Both the position numbers and the translations under genes were made by a program. A stretch of 64,000 bases of DNA, from positions 8,004,501-8,068,500 of the forward strand of contig NZ_CP023688.1 in the NCBI RefSeq assembly GCF_008704655.1, written 5' to 3'. The stretch is from Streptomyces rimosus. Its GTDB lineage: Bacteria; Actinomycetota; Actinomycetes; Streptomycetales; Streptomycetaceae. Under the pieces are notes generated by a model. It had not been told where the DNA came from. It saw nothing but the letters and a program-made list of their open reading frames with translations, and did no database searches. The stretch's first letter is position 1, and each line of letters opens with the position of its first letter. Shown here piece by piece: positions 24,828 through 32,608 of the stretch.

Positions 24828-26474
24828 GTGATCACCAACACTCGCCCTCGCCGACGGCATCGCCGGTCCGCCCCGCTCGCGGCGGGTACGGGCCTGCTGG
24901 CCGTACTGTCACTGCTGCCGTCCCCCGCGCTCGCCGCCCCGCCCGGTCCGGGTACGGCCACCGCGGACACGTCCGCCCCGGAGCGTACGGCCGCCGCCTC
25001 CACCGGCACCGAACGCCGGGTCGACGCCTACCTCACCGCGATCAGGAACCGGCCCGCCGCGCTGCGCTCCTTCTTCCGTGACCTGCCCAAGGGCGGCGAC
25101 CTCCACAACCACCTCTCCGGCGCGGCCTCGACCGAGCTGCTGATCAAGCTGGCCGGCGACGACGGGCTGTGCATCGAGACGAAGACGATGACGGCCAGGA
25201 CCGGCCCGTGCGGGCCCGGCACCCGCCCGGCCGCGCAGGCGCGCACCGACCGCGCCTTCCACCGGCAGATCCTGCGCGCGTGGTCGATGCAGGACTTCTC
25301 GTCCGCTTCCGGCGAGTCCGGGCACGACCACTTCTTCGCCACTTTCGGGAAGTTCGGGGAGGTCACCTGGCGCCACAACGGCACGCTGCTGGCCGATGTG
25401 GCCAACACGGCGGCCCGGCAGAACCAGTTCTACCTGGAGACGATGCTCACCCCCGCGTCGTCCGGCGCCAAGAAGCTCGCCGACCAGGTCGGCTACCAGG
25501 CGGAACTGAGCCGGATGCACCACGCGCTGGTGGCCGGCGGAAAGCTGGACAAGCTCGTACGCGAGGCGGGGCGCGAGGCCGACAAGGGCAACGCGGAGTT
25601 CCGCAAGGCGGCGGGCTGCGGCACCCACAAGCCGGGCCCCGGCTGCCGGATGACCATCCGGTACATCTCCCAGGTGTCGCGCGGCAGCACGCCCGCACGC
25701 GTCTTCACGCAGATGGCCCTCGCCATGCGCCTCGCCGAACGCGACCACCGGTACGTGGCGGTCAACCTCGTACAGCCGGAGGACGAGGCGAACGCGCTGC
25801 GCAACTACCGGCTCCACATGCGGATGCTGGATTACCTGCACCGCGTCTACCCGCGCGCCCACATCACCCTGCACGCCGGGGAACTCGTCCCCGGCCTGGT
25901 CAAGCCCGAGGACCTGCGCTTCCACATCAACGAGGCGGTGCGCACCGGGCACGCGGAGCGCATCGGGCACGGGGTGGACGTGGCCCACGAGGACAACGCG
26001 GCCGGACTGCTGCGCACCATGGCCAAGCGCGACATCGCCGTGGAGGTGCCGTTCACGAGCAACCGGCAGATCCTCGGCGTCACCGGCGCCGACCACCCGT
26101 TCCCGCTCTACCGGCGCTTCGGGGTGCCGGTCGTGCTCGCCACCGACGACCCGGGCGTCTCGCGCAGCGACATCAGCACCGACTACCGCTATGCGGCCAC
26201 CACGTACGGCCTGCGGTACCGCGAGCTGAAGGACCTGGCCCGCGCCTCGCTGGAGCACTCCTTCCTGCCGGGCCGCGGCCTGTGGGCCGACGGGGGCAAC
26301 GGGGCGCGCCACTACGAGCTTTCGAACGCGTGCCGTACGGAACGCCCCGGCGTGCGCCCGCCGCACACGGCCTGCAAACGGTTCCTCGCCAAGGACCTCA
26401 AGGCCGCCCTCGAATGGAAGCAGGAGGAAGCTTTCGCCCGCTTCGAGCACCGCATCCTGAAGGCGCGGCACTGA
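24828..26474 (+). CDS. Secreted adenosine-deaminase-family protein
   Basis: 548 residues from the GTG at 24828; the basic N-terminus RPRRRHRRS and hydrophobic core LLAVLSLLPSPALA form a signal peptide, which decides this start although its ribosome site is weak. Metal-dependent amidohydrolase motifs of ADA: DLHNHLSGA (first two His ligands), HAGE (catalytic Glu region), ERIGHGVDV, and TDDPGVSRSDI (last ligand). Residue spacing is that of the ADGF/secreted ADA group, with a longer N-terminal region than cytosolic ADA. It should deaminate adenosine or a related aminopurine nucleoside outside the cell. Ends at a strong terminator. Confidence 0.87.
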   Translation: MITNTRPRRRHRRSAPLAAGTGLLAVLSLLPSPALAAPPGPGTATADTSAPERTAAASTGTERRVDAYLTAIRNRPAALRSFFRDLPKGGDLHNHLSGAASTELLIKLAGDDGLCIETKTMTARTGPCGPGTRPAAQARTDRAFHRQILRAWSMQDFSSASGESGHDHFFATFGKFGEVTWRHNGTLLADVANTAARQNQFYLETMLTPASSGAKKLADQVGYQAELSRMHHALVAGGKLDKLVREAGREADKGNAEFRKAAGCGTHKPGPGCRMTIRYISQVSRGSTPARVFTQMALAMRLAERDHRYVAVNLVQPEDEANALRNYRLHMRMLDYLHRVYPRAHITLHAGELVPGLVKPEDLRFHINEAVRTGHAERIGHGVDVAHEDNAAGLLRTMAKRDIAVEVPFTSNRQILGVTGADHPFPLYRRFGVPVVLATDDPGVSRSDISTDYRYAATTYGLRYRELKDLARASLEHSFLPGRGLWADGGNGARHYELSNACRTERPGVRPPHTACKRFLAKDLKAALEWKQEEAFARFEHRILKARH

Positions 26475-26503
26475 GAGGGAACTGAGAGGGAGCGGAATGC
26501 AAG

Positions 26504-26548
26504 GCCGGGGCGGGAGTGCGGCAGATACCAGCACTCCCGCCCCGGCCG
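26504..26548 (+). terminator. Terminator after the ADA-like gene
   Basis: GGCCGGGGCGGGAGTGC and its exact complement form a 17-bp stem with an 11-base loop, 30 bp after the stop. Confidence 0.8.
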
Positions 26549-26600
26549 CATCCGTCAGTACGATCGGCCTGGCCAACCCCCGGGGACAGGAGCGCCGATC

Positions 26601-27218
26601 GTGGCACGCACCATACGTACCTCTCTGCGCCGGCTGCTCACCACGGGCGCCGCCGTCACCGCTCTTCTCACCGCCGCCCCGACGGCCGGCGCGGCCCCGG
26701 CGGCACCCCGCGAGACGCACGCCCTGCGCCCCCTCGCCGACCTGTCCGCCCAACGCCTCGCCACCGCCGACCTGGTGGCCGCGGCGAAGTGGGGGACCGG
26801 CAGCCCGGTCGACGATCCGGTGCGCGAGCGGCAGGTGCTGGAGGCCGTGGCGCGGCAGGCCGCGGAGCTGGGCACCGATCCGCGGCGGACCGCGCGGATC
26901 TTCCGGGACCAGATCGAGGCGAACAAGACCGTGCAGCGCGCGCTGCACCGCCGCTGGACCGCCGACCCGGCGCAGGCACCCACCCGGCGCCCGGATCTCG
27001 GTGAGGTGCGCAAGGAGATCAACCGCGTCAACGACGCTCTGGTACGGGCGATCGCCGCCTCCGGCGCGGCCCGTACATCGCCGCGCTGCCTCCGTTCCCT
27101 GGTGCACGACACCGCTGACGTACGTCACGAGCGGGGCCTCGACACCCTGCACACGGTGGCGCTGGCCCGTTCCGTACGGTCGGTGTGCGGGGCGGACGAG
27201 GCGCGTCCGGCATCATGA
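26601..27218 (+). CDS. Secreted chorismate mutase (AroQ-gamma type)
   Basis: 205 residues, GTG start with AGGAG 9 bases upstream. A signal peptide (RTSLRRLLTTGAAVTALLTAAPTAGAA) is followed by an all-helical domain: LADLSAQRLATADLVAAAKW, then RTARIFRDQIEANKTVQ, whose Gln/Glu/Lys pattern is that of exported chorismate mutases such as the M. tuberculosis enzyme. Two C-terminal Cys (RCLRS, VCGA) could form the disulfide known in that protein. Chorismate to prephenate conversion outside the cytoplasm has no settled physiological role. Its stop overlaps by 6 bp that of the convergent P450 gene. Confidence 0.85.
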   Translation: MARTIRTSLRRLLTTGAAVTALLTAAPTAGAAPAAPRETHALRPLADLSAQRLATADLVAAAKWGTGSPVDDPVRERQVLEAVARQAAELGTDPRRTARIFRDQIEANKTVQRALHRRWTADPAQAPTRRPDLGEVRKEINRVNDALVRAIAASGAARTSPRCLRSLVHDTADVRHERGLDTLHTVALARSVRSVCGADEARPAS

Positions 27219-28472
27219 ACCGCCGGGCGGGCCGAGGACGACCGGCAGCTCCCGCAGGCCGTTGAAGACCATGGACGGGCGGCGGAGCGGACGCTGCCCG
27301 GGGTCGTCCAGGGCGAGGCCGGGGAAGCGGTCGAACAGCGCGGGGAGGGCGACCGCCGCCTCCAGGCGGGCGAGCGGCGCACCGAGGCAGTGGTGGATGC
27401 CGTGCCCGAAGGCCAGATGGCGGGTGGGCGGCCGGGTGACGTCGAAGCGGTCGGCCCCGGGCCCGTGCTGCCGCGGGTCGCGGCCGAAGGCGGCGTACGA
27501 CAGCATCACCGGATCGCCCGCGCGAATGGTCCGGCCGGCCAGGTCCACGTCGCACAGCGCGTAGCGGAACGGGAAGTTGGCGACCGGCGGGTCCCAGCGC
27601 AGCGTCTCCTCGACCACCGCGCTCCAGGGCACCTGCCCGCCGCGTACGAGAGTGAGCTGACCGGGGTGGGTCAGCAGCGCGTACACCGCGTTGACCAGCA
27701 GGTTCACCGTGGTCTCATGGCCCGCGACAATCATCAGCAACAGCGTGTCGACGAGTTCGCTCCCGCTGAGGCCGTGGCCGGGGGCCACCAGCGCGCTCGT
27801 CAGGTCGTCCCCGGGGTCCTCGCGCTTGGCGCGGAGCAGATCGGCGAGCGCGGCCCGCAGCTCGCGGTGGGTGGCCAGGGCATCGGCCGGGCCCGCCGGG
27901 GCGGCGAACAGGGCCTGGCACAGCGACTGCAGCCGGGGACGGCGGTCGTCGGACACGCCGAACAGCTCGCAGATGACCCGTATCGGCAGCGGGTGGGCGA
28001 AGCGGGCCCGCAGCTCGACGGGGCCCGCCGGCCCCTCGGCGGCGAGGCCGTCCAGCAGCTCCCCGGCCAGCTCCTCGACGCGCGGCCGCAGCCCCGCCAC
28101 GCGGCGCGCGGTGAACGCGCGGGCCAGCGGCGCGCGCAGCCGGGTGTGGTCGCCCGCCGTCGCGGTGGTCATGTTCGCGACGGTCAGCAGCGGCGCCAGC
28201 GGCCAGGAGCGCGGGACCTCGCCGCCGCGCCAGGCGCGCCAGGCCCCGATGTCCTTGACGAAGCGGCCGTCCGCCAGCACCGCCTTCCCGGCCTGATGCC
28301 GGGTCACCAGCCAGGCCGTCACCCCACCCGGCAGCAGGACGGGCACCACAGGGCCCGCGGCGCACAGCGGGTCCGGGCGGGAGCGGGGATCGCGCGCTTC
28401 CGGGTCGAGGCGCACACACGAGCCGTACTCACCGGAAGGGCCGCCGCCGGGCTCCGCGCCATCGATGTCCAT
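27213..28472 (-). CDS. Cytochrome P450
   Basis: 419 residues, the length of bacterial class I P450s. I-helix oxygen-binding motif IVAGHETT, K-helix EETLR, and heme loop FGHGIHHCLGAPLAR with the axial Cys; FPFRYALCDVDLAGRTIRAGD is the usual beta region. The N-terminus includes an Asp/Glu/Pro-rich lead. The family (CYP105/107-like) cannot be assigned by eye. No ferredoxin gene is adjacent. It is divergent from the 31-codon gene at 28651, with a 178-bp region containing a 9-bp inverted repeat that may control both. Confidence 0.92.
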   Translation of the reverse strand: MDIDGAEPGGGPSGEYGSCVRLDPEARDPRSRPDPLCAAGPVVPVLLPGGVTAWLVTRHQAGKAVLADGRFVKDIGAWRAWRGGEVPRSWPLAPLLTVANMTTATAGDHTRLRAPLARAFTARRVAGLRPRVEELAGELLDGLAAEGPAGPVELRARFAHPLPIRVICELFGVSDDRRPRLQSLCQALFAAPAGPADALATHRELRAALADLLRAKREDPGDDLTSALVAPGHGLSGSELVDTLLLMIVAGHETTVNLLVNAVYALLTHPGQLTLVRGGQVPWSAVVEETLRWDPPVANFPFRYALCDVDLAGRTIRAGDPVMLSYAAFGRDPRQHGPGADRFDVTRPPTRHLAFGHGIHHCLGAPLARLEAAVALPALFDRFPGLALDDPGQRPLRRPSMVFNGLRELPVVLGPPGGS

Positions 28473-28593
28473 GCTTCAGCCTAGTGGGGCCGCCGGGCGA
28501 CTTCCCAGCCCCCGGCACCGGCCCCGGCTTGCTGCATTCGGGCGGCGCGGCGTGTGCCAAGCGGGTGAAGCGTGGGGACCGGTTGACGTCCCG

Positions 28594-28618
28594 CCGCACG
28601 GTGTGGGCAACCGTGCGG
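28594..28618. promoter_or_regulatory. Inverted repeat upstream of the 31-codon gene
   Basis: CCGCACGGT and ACCGTGCGG, perfect 9-bp arms with a 7-base spacer, just downstream of a TTGACG element (28583-28588). Could be an operator for the small gene and the divergent P450, or a leader hairpin. Confidence 0.55.
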
Positions 28619-28650
28619 GTGTCCCCTTCTTCCCATCCAGGAGAACCCTT

Positions 28651-28746
28651 ATGGCCAAGAATCTCGCCGTCATACCCCGGCCCGGCGCGGCGCACATCCG
28701 TTCCCGGGTGTGTGGGCCGCGCCATCTCCACCGCCGTACCGGATGA
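28651..28746 (+). CDS. 31-codon small gene, function unknown
   Basis: ATG preceded by CCAGGAGAA (8-base spacing) opens a short frame starting MAKNLAVIPRPGAAH and ending RHLHRRTG; it is rich in Arg/His and has one Cys (RVCGPRH). It has its own upstream inverted repeat and ends 14 bp before a perfect 15-bp terminator, so a short discrete transcript is likely. No export signal is visible. It could be a leader peptide, a small regulator or a precursor peptide; nothing confirms any of these. It sits between the divergent P450 and the convergent CoA ligase. Confidence 0.5.
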   Translation: MAKNLAVIPRPGAAHIRSRVCGPRHLHRRTG

Positions 28747-28759
28747 ACCTGCCGGTCAG

Positions 28760-28795
28760 GGGCTCCGGCCGCCGTCGGGGCGGCGGCCGGAGCCC
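28760..28795. terminator. Bidirectional terminator between the 31-codon gene and the CoA ligase
   Basis: GGGCTCCGGCCGCCG and CGGCGGCCGGAGCCC make a perfect 15-bp stem with loop TCGGGG; both flanking genes converge on it. Confidence 0.85.
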
Positions 28796-28818
28796 GGTCC
28801 GTGCCGGAGGCGTCGGAC

Positions 28819-30453
28819 TTACGGGGTGCCCGTGCCGGACGCCACCGCCTTCGCCCACCGGTAGTCCGCCTTGCCGCTCGGGGAGCGCCGGATGCGCTCG
28901 GTGAAGACGACGGACCGGGGGACCTTGTAGCCGGCCAGCCGCGCCCGGCAGTGCTCCTGCACCGCCTCAAGGCCCAGCGGCCCGGCACCCTCCCGCAGCT
29001 GTACGACGGCGGCGACCCGGCTGCCCCAGCGCGCGTCCGGCACCCCGGCCACCAGCGCGTCGTAGACATCAGGATGCGCCTTCAGCGCCTGCTCGACCTC
29101 CTCCGGATAGACCTTCTCGCCGCCGGAGTTGATGCACTGCGAGCCGCGCCCGAGGACGGTGACGATACCCGCCTCGTCGACGGTGGCCATGTCACCGAGC
29201 AGCACCCACCGCTCGCCGTCCGCCTCGAAGAACGTCTCGGCGGTCTTGCGCGGGTCGTTGTAGTAGCCGAGCGGTACATGCCCGCGCAGCGCGAGCCGCC
29301 CGACCTCGCCGGCCGCCACCGGGGCGTGCACGGGGGACGCCGGGTCGACCACCGCCGTGTGCGCGTTGACGCGTAACCGGAACCCCTTGTCCGGCCCCGA
29401 GTCCTCGGTGGCGGTGCCGTTGAAGCCCGACTCCGACGAGCCGAAGTTGTTGAGCAGCAGGGCGCCCGGCACCAGCGCGCTGAACTGGGCCCGTACGGTT
29501 TCCGACAGGATCGCCCCGGAGCTGCTGACGCTGAACAGCGAGGAGCAGTCGGTGCCCTTCAGCGGGCCCGCCAGCGCGTCCGCGAGGGGGCGCAGCATCG
29601 CGTCGCCGACCAGCGAGACGCTGGTCACCTTCTCGCGCTCGATGGTGCGCAGCACCTCCTCCGGCACGTACTTGCGGTGCAGGACGACCTTCTGGCCGAA
29701 GTGGAAGGCGATGAACGCGGTGAGGGTGGAGGTCCCGTGCATCAGCGGGGGAGTGGGGAAGAAGACCAGGCCCTCGCCGCCCGCGGCGACGCGTTCGGCC
29801 AGTTCCTCCGGGCGCCGTACCGGCTCGCCGGTGGGCGCGCCGCCGCCCATGCCGGAGAAGAAGATGTCCTCGTGCCGCCACATCACGCCTTTCGGCATGC
29901 CGGTGGTGCCGCCGGTGTAGATGACGAGCCGGTCGCCGCCGGAGCGCGGCGCGAAGTCCCGGTCGGGCGAACCGGACGCCTCGGCCTGCTCGAACGGCAC
30001 CGGCGCGACGGCGGGTTCCGGCGCGCCCGGCGGCGGGGTGCCCACCCGTACGAGATGGCGCAGCCGCTCCGTACGCGGCAGGACGGCGGCGATCCGGCCG
30101 GTGAACTCCGCGTCGAAGACCAGCGCGACCAGATCGGCGTCCCGGTAGAGGTAGGCCAACTCGTCTTCTACGTAGCGGTAGTTGACGTTCACGGGGACGG
30201 CGCGGATCTTCAGGCAGGCGTAGAGGGCCTGGAGGTATTCGACGCCGTTGTAGAGGTGCAGGCCGACGTGCGAGCCCGGGGTGACCCCGTGATCGCGCAG
30301 GTGGTGGGCGAGCCGGTTGGCCGCGCGGTCCAGCTCCGCGTACGTCAGGCGCCGCTCCGCGCCCGTACCCGGATGATCCAGGTGGACCAGCGCCTCCCGG
30401 CCGGGAACCGTGTCGACGACCGACTCGAACAGATCGGCGAGGTTGTATTCCAC
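28819..30453 (-). CDS. Acyl-CoA synthetase of the FadD19/FadD17 style
   Basis: 544 residues, GTG 30453 with GGAGGAGA directly upstream. Motifs: IYTGGTTGMPKGVMWRHED (P-loop), NNFGSSESG (A5), LLGDMATVDEAGIVTVLGRG, CINSGGEKVYPEEVE, and SPSGKADYRWAK with the catalytic Lys. The MWRHEDIFF stretch and the N-terminus YNLADLFESVVD are typical of actinobacterial ligases that activate branched or steroid side-chain acids. It is divergent from the crotonase/DUF35/thiolase operon and shares with it a 218-bp promoter region containing a KstR-type box, so the five genes form one catabolic unit. The true substrate is inferred, not shown. Confidence 0.9.
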   Translation of the reverse strand: MEYNLADLFESVVDTVPGREALVHLDHPGTGAERRLTYAELDRAANRLAHHLRDHGVTPGSHVGLHLYNGVEYLQALYACLKIRAVPVNVNYRYVEDELAYLYRDADLVALVFDAEFTGRIAAVLPRTERLRHLVRVGTPPPGAPEPAVAPVPFEQAEASGSPDRDFAPRSGGDRLVIYTGGTTGMPKGVMWRHEDIFFSGMGGGAPTGEPVRRPEELAERVAAGGEGLVFFPTPPLMHGTSTLTAFIAFHFGQKVVLHRKYVPEEVLRTIEREKVTSVSLVGDAMLRPLADALAGPLKGTDCSSLFSVSSSGAILSETVRAQFSALVPGALLLNNFGSSESGFNGTATEDSGPDKGFRLRVNAHTAVVDPASPVHAPVAAGEVGRLALRGHVPLGYYNDPRKTAETFFEADGERWVLLGDMATVDEAGIVTVLGRGSQCINSGGEKVYPEEVEQALKAHPDVYDALVAGVPDARWGSRVAAVVQLREGAGPLGLEAVQEHCRARLAGYKVPRSVVFTERIRRSPSGKADYRWAKAVASGTGTP

Positions 30454-30539
30454 GTCTCCTCCAGGGCGGGCGGCGGCGTCGGTCCGCGGTCATTAGAGCG
30501 CCGCGCGGCGTACGGGGGAAGGGGGCGGGACACCGGAAA

Positions 30540-30554
30540 CTGACTGCCTGTCAG
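30540..30554. promoter_or_regulatory. Second palindrome in the ligase/crotonase promoter
   Basis: CTGAC-tgcct-GTCAG, 5-bp arms, 29 bp to the left of the KstR-type box. Resembles half-sites of TetR-type fatty-acid regulators in general form; low information. Confidence 0.4.
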
Positions 30555-30582
30555 AAAACTCTTGAAGTCGGCCCCGGGCTCC

Positions 30583-30596
30583 TGCAACCTGTTCTA
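30583..30596. promoter_or_regulatory. KstR-type operator (TNNAACNNGTTNNA) in the divergent catabolic promoter
   Basis: TGCAACCTGTTCTA matches all eight fixed positions of the KstR motif, 76 bp before the crotonase start and 130 bp before the CoA-ligase start. In Mycobacterium this motif marks genes for sterol side-chain activation and beta-oxidation, the same types of gene that flank it here. Confidence 0.7.
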
Positions 30597-30671
30597 CGTT
30601 CCGCGGCGGACCGGCTCCGGCCGGACGGCGGCGGACGGGTCCGGTACGCGACCGTACGGACGGGAGGACGC

Positions 30672-31472
30672 ATGGGCGGGACCGAACATCTGACGGTGAC
30701 ACGCGACGGCGCGACCCTGGTGCTCACCCTCAACCGGCCGGAGGCGAAGAACGCGCTGTCGCTGCCGATGCTGGTGGGCCTGTACGACGGCTGGACCGAG
30801 GCCGACGAGGACGACGGCGTGCGCTCCATCGTGCTCACCGGCGCGGGCGGCGCCTTCTGCTCCGGCATGGACCTCAAGGCGCTGGCCGGCCGCGGCATGG
30901 ACGGCGAACCGTACCGCGAGCGCCTGGCGGCCGACCCGGACCTCCACTGGAAGGCCATGCTGCGCCACCACCGCCCGCGCAAGCCCGTGATCGCCGCCGT
31001 CGAGGGCGCCTGCGTCGCCGGCGGTACGGAGATCCTCCAGGGCACCGACATCCGGGTGGCCGGGCAGAGCGCCACGTTCGGGCTGTTCGAGGTGCGGCGC
31101 GGACTGTTCCCCATCGGCGGCTCGACGGTCCGCCTCCCGCGCCAGATCCCGCGCACCCACGCCCTGGAGATGCTGCTCACCGGGCGCCCGTACACCGCCG
31201 AGGAGGCCGCCTGTATCGGCCTGATCGGCCATGTCGTACCGGACGGTGACGCGCTCGGCACGGCGCTGGAGATCGCCGAACGGATCAACGCGTGCGGCCC
31301 GCTTGCCGTCGAGGCGGTCAAGGCGTCCGTCTACGAGACCGCCGGGATGACCGAGGAGGACGGGCTGAAGGCCGAACTGGAACGCGGCTGGCCCATCTTC
31401 GGCACCGCCGACGCCAAGGAGGGCTCCCGGGCCTTCGCCGAGAAGCGCCCGCCGGTCTTCCGGCGCGCCTGA
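30672..31472 (+). CDS. Enoyl-CoA hydratase/isomerase (crotonase family)
   Basis: 266 residues, ATG behind GGGAGGACGC. LNRPEAKNALS and GAGGAFCSGMDL give the CoA-binding/oxyanion region; KPVIAAVEGACVAGGTEI the second oxyanion strand; the catalytic Glu positions of hydratases fall in EILQGTDIRVA and FEVRRGLFP. It hydrates the double bond made by an acyl-CoA dehydrogenase. First gene of a four-gene operon; DUF35 follows at 53 bp, then the two thiolase-fold genes overlap by translational coupling. Confidence 0.9.
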   Translation: MGGTEHLTVTRDGATLVLTLNRPEAKNALSLPMLVGLYDGWTEADEDDGVRSIVLTGAGGAFCSGMDLKALAGRGMDGEPYRERLAADPDLHWKAMLRHHRPRKPVIAAVEGACVAGGTEILQGTDIRVAGQSATFGLFEVRRGLFPIGGSTVRLPRQIPRTHALEMLLTGRPYTAEEAACIGLIGHVVPDGDALGTALEIAERINACGPLAVEAVKASVYETAGMTEEDGLKAELERGWPIFGTADAKEGSRAFAEKRPPVFRRA

Positions 31473-31525
31473 GCCCCGCACTTGATCGCCGCCCCGCCCG
31501 ACCCGTACGGAAGCGAGGAGCCCGA

Positions 31526-32608
31526 ATGCCACCGATCTCCGGTACTCCAGAGGCGCTGTCGGCCCCGCTCGTCGTGGAGTTCCCCTTCACCCGGTCGCTC
31601 GGGCCCGTACAGAGCGCCTTCCTCACCGGGCTGCGCGAGCGGACCGTCCTCGGGGTGCGGACCGCGGACGGGCGGGTACTGGTGCCGCCCGTCGAGTACG
31701 ACCCGGCCACCGCCGAGGAGATACGCGACCTCGTCGAGGTCGGCACCACCGGCACCGTCACCACCTGGGCCTGGAACCCGGCCCCGCGCCGCGGCCAGCC
31801 GCTGGACACACCGTTCGCCTGGATACTGGTGCGCCTCGACGGCGCGGACACGGCGCTGCTGCACGCCCTGGACGCGGCCGGTCCGGACGCGGTGCACACC
31901 GGGATGCGGGTGCGCGTGCGGTGGGCGGGGGAGCGCACGGGGGCGATCACGGACATCGCGTGCTTCGAGCCGTACGAGGGCGGTGCGGATGGGGAGGCCG
32001 TGCCGCGCAGCGGCGAGTCCACGGAATCGGCCCCGCGCAGGAGGGCGTCCGCGGAACCGGTCCCGCACAGGAGCGAGTCCGCGGAACCGGCCCCGGAAAG
32101 CGGCGGGTCTGTGGAACCGGTCCCGCACAGCGGCGAGTTCGCCGACCCCGTCACCGGTATCACCGCCCCTGCCCGCCTCGACTACACCTACACGCCCGGC
32201 CGCGCCCAGTCCCGCTATCTCGCCGCCCTCGCCGAGCGCCGGACGGTCGGCGAGCGCTGCCCGTCCTGCCGCAAGGTGTACGTACCGCCCCGCGGCGCCT
32301 GCCCCACCTGCGGCGTCGCCACCCGCGACCAGGTGGAGGTCGGCCCCAGGGGGACGGTCACCACCTTCTGCATCGTCAACATCAAGGCGAAGAACCTCGA
32401 CATCGAGGTGCCGTACGTGTACGCGCACATCGCCCTGGACGGCGCGGACCTGGCCCTGCACGCGCGCATCGGCGGCATCCCGTACGACCGGGTACGGATG
32501 GGCCTGCGCGTCGAGCCGGTATGGCGCGACGGCAGCCGCTACCCGGACCACTACCGGCCCACCGGCGAACCCGACGCCGACTACGACAGCTACAAGGAGC
32601 TGATCTGA
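31526..32608 (+). CDS. Double DUF35 (OB-fold) protein with one zinc ribbon
   Basis: 360 residues from ATG 31526 (GCGAGGAG upstream). Two DUF35 OB-fold halves: residues about 20-150 lack ribbon cysteines; residues about 215-345 have the rubredoxin-like ribbon CPSCRKVYVPPRGACPTC followed by an OB fold (GPRGTVTTFCIVN). The halves are joined by a linker of 10-residue repeats (161-210). DUF35 proteins pair with thiolase-fold partners; in ChsH2-Ltp2 the DUF35 part binds the aldolase that shortens sterol side chains. Its TGATG overlap with the following thiolase-like gene supports such a complex here. Confidence 0.88.
   Translation: MPPISGTPEALSAPLVVEFPFTRSLGPVQSAFLTGLRERTVLGVRTADGRVLVPPVEYDPATAEEIRDLVEVGTTGTVTTWAWNPAPRRGQPLDTPFAWILVRLDGADTALLHALDAAGPDAVHTGMRVRVRWAGERTGAITDIACFEPYEGGADGEAVPRSGESTESAPRRRASAEPVPHRSESAEPAPESGGSVEPVPHSGEFADPVTGITAPARLDYTYTPGRAQSRYLAALAERRTVGERCPSCRKVYVPPRGACPTCGVATRDQVEVGPRGTVTTFCIVNIKAKNLDIEVPYVYAHIALDGADLALHARIGGIPYDRVRMGLRVEPVWRDGSRYPDHYRPTGEPDADYDSYKELI
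32006..32155 (+). repeat. 30-bp in-frame repeats in the DUF35 linker
   Basis: Four clear units and a fifth decayed one, 30 bp period, encoding RSGESTESAP, RRRASAEPVP, HRSESAEPAP, ESGGSVEPVP, HSGEFADPVT. In frame with the gene, so copy number can change without breaking it. Confidence 0.8.

Noticed and set aside
28473..28650. A biarylitide-type pentapeptide gene (MRYxH) next to the P450
   Set aside because: No such pentapeptide frame directly upstream of the P450 in its orientation was found.
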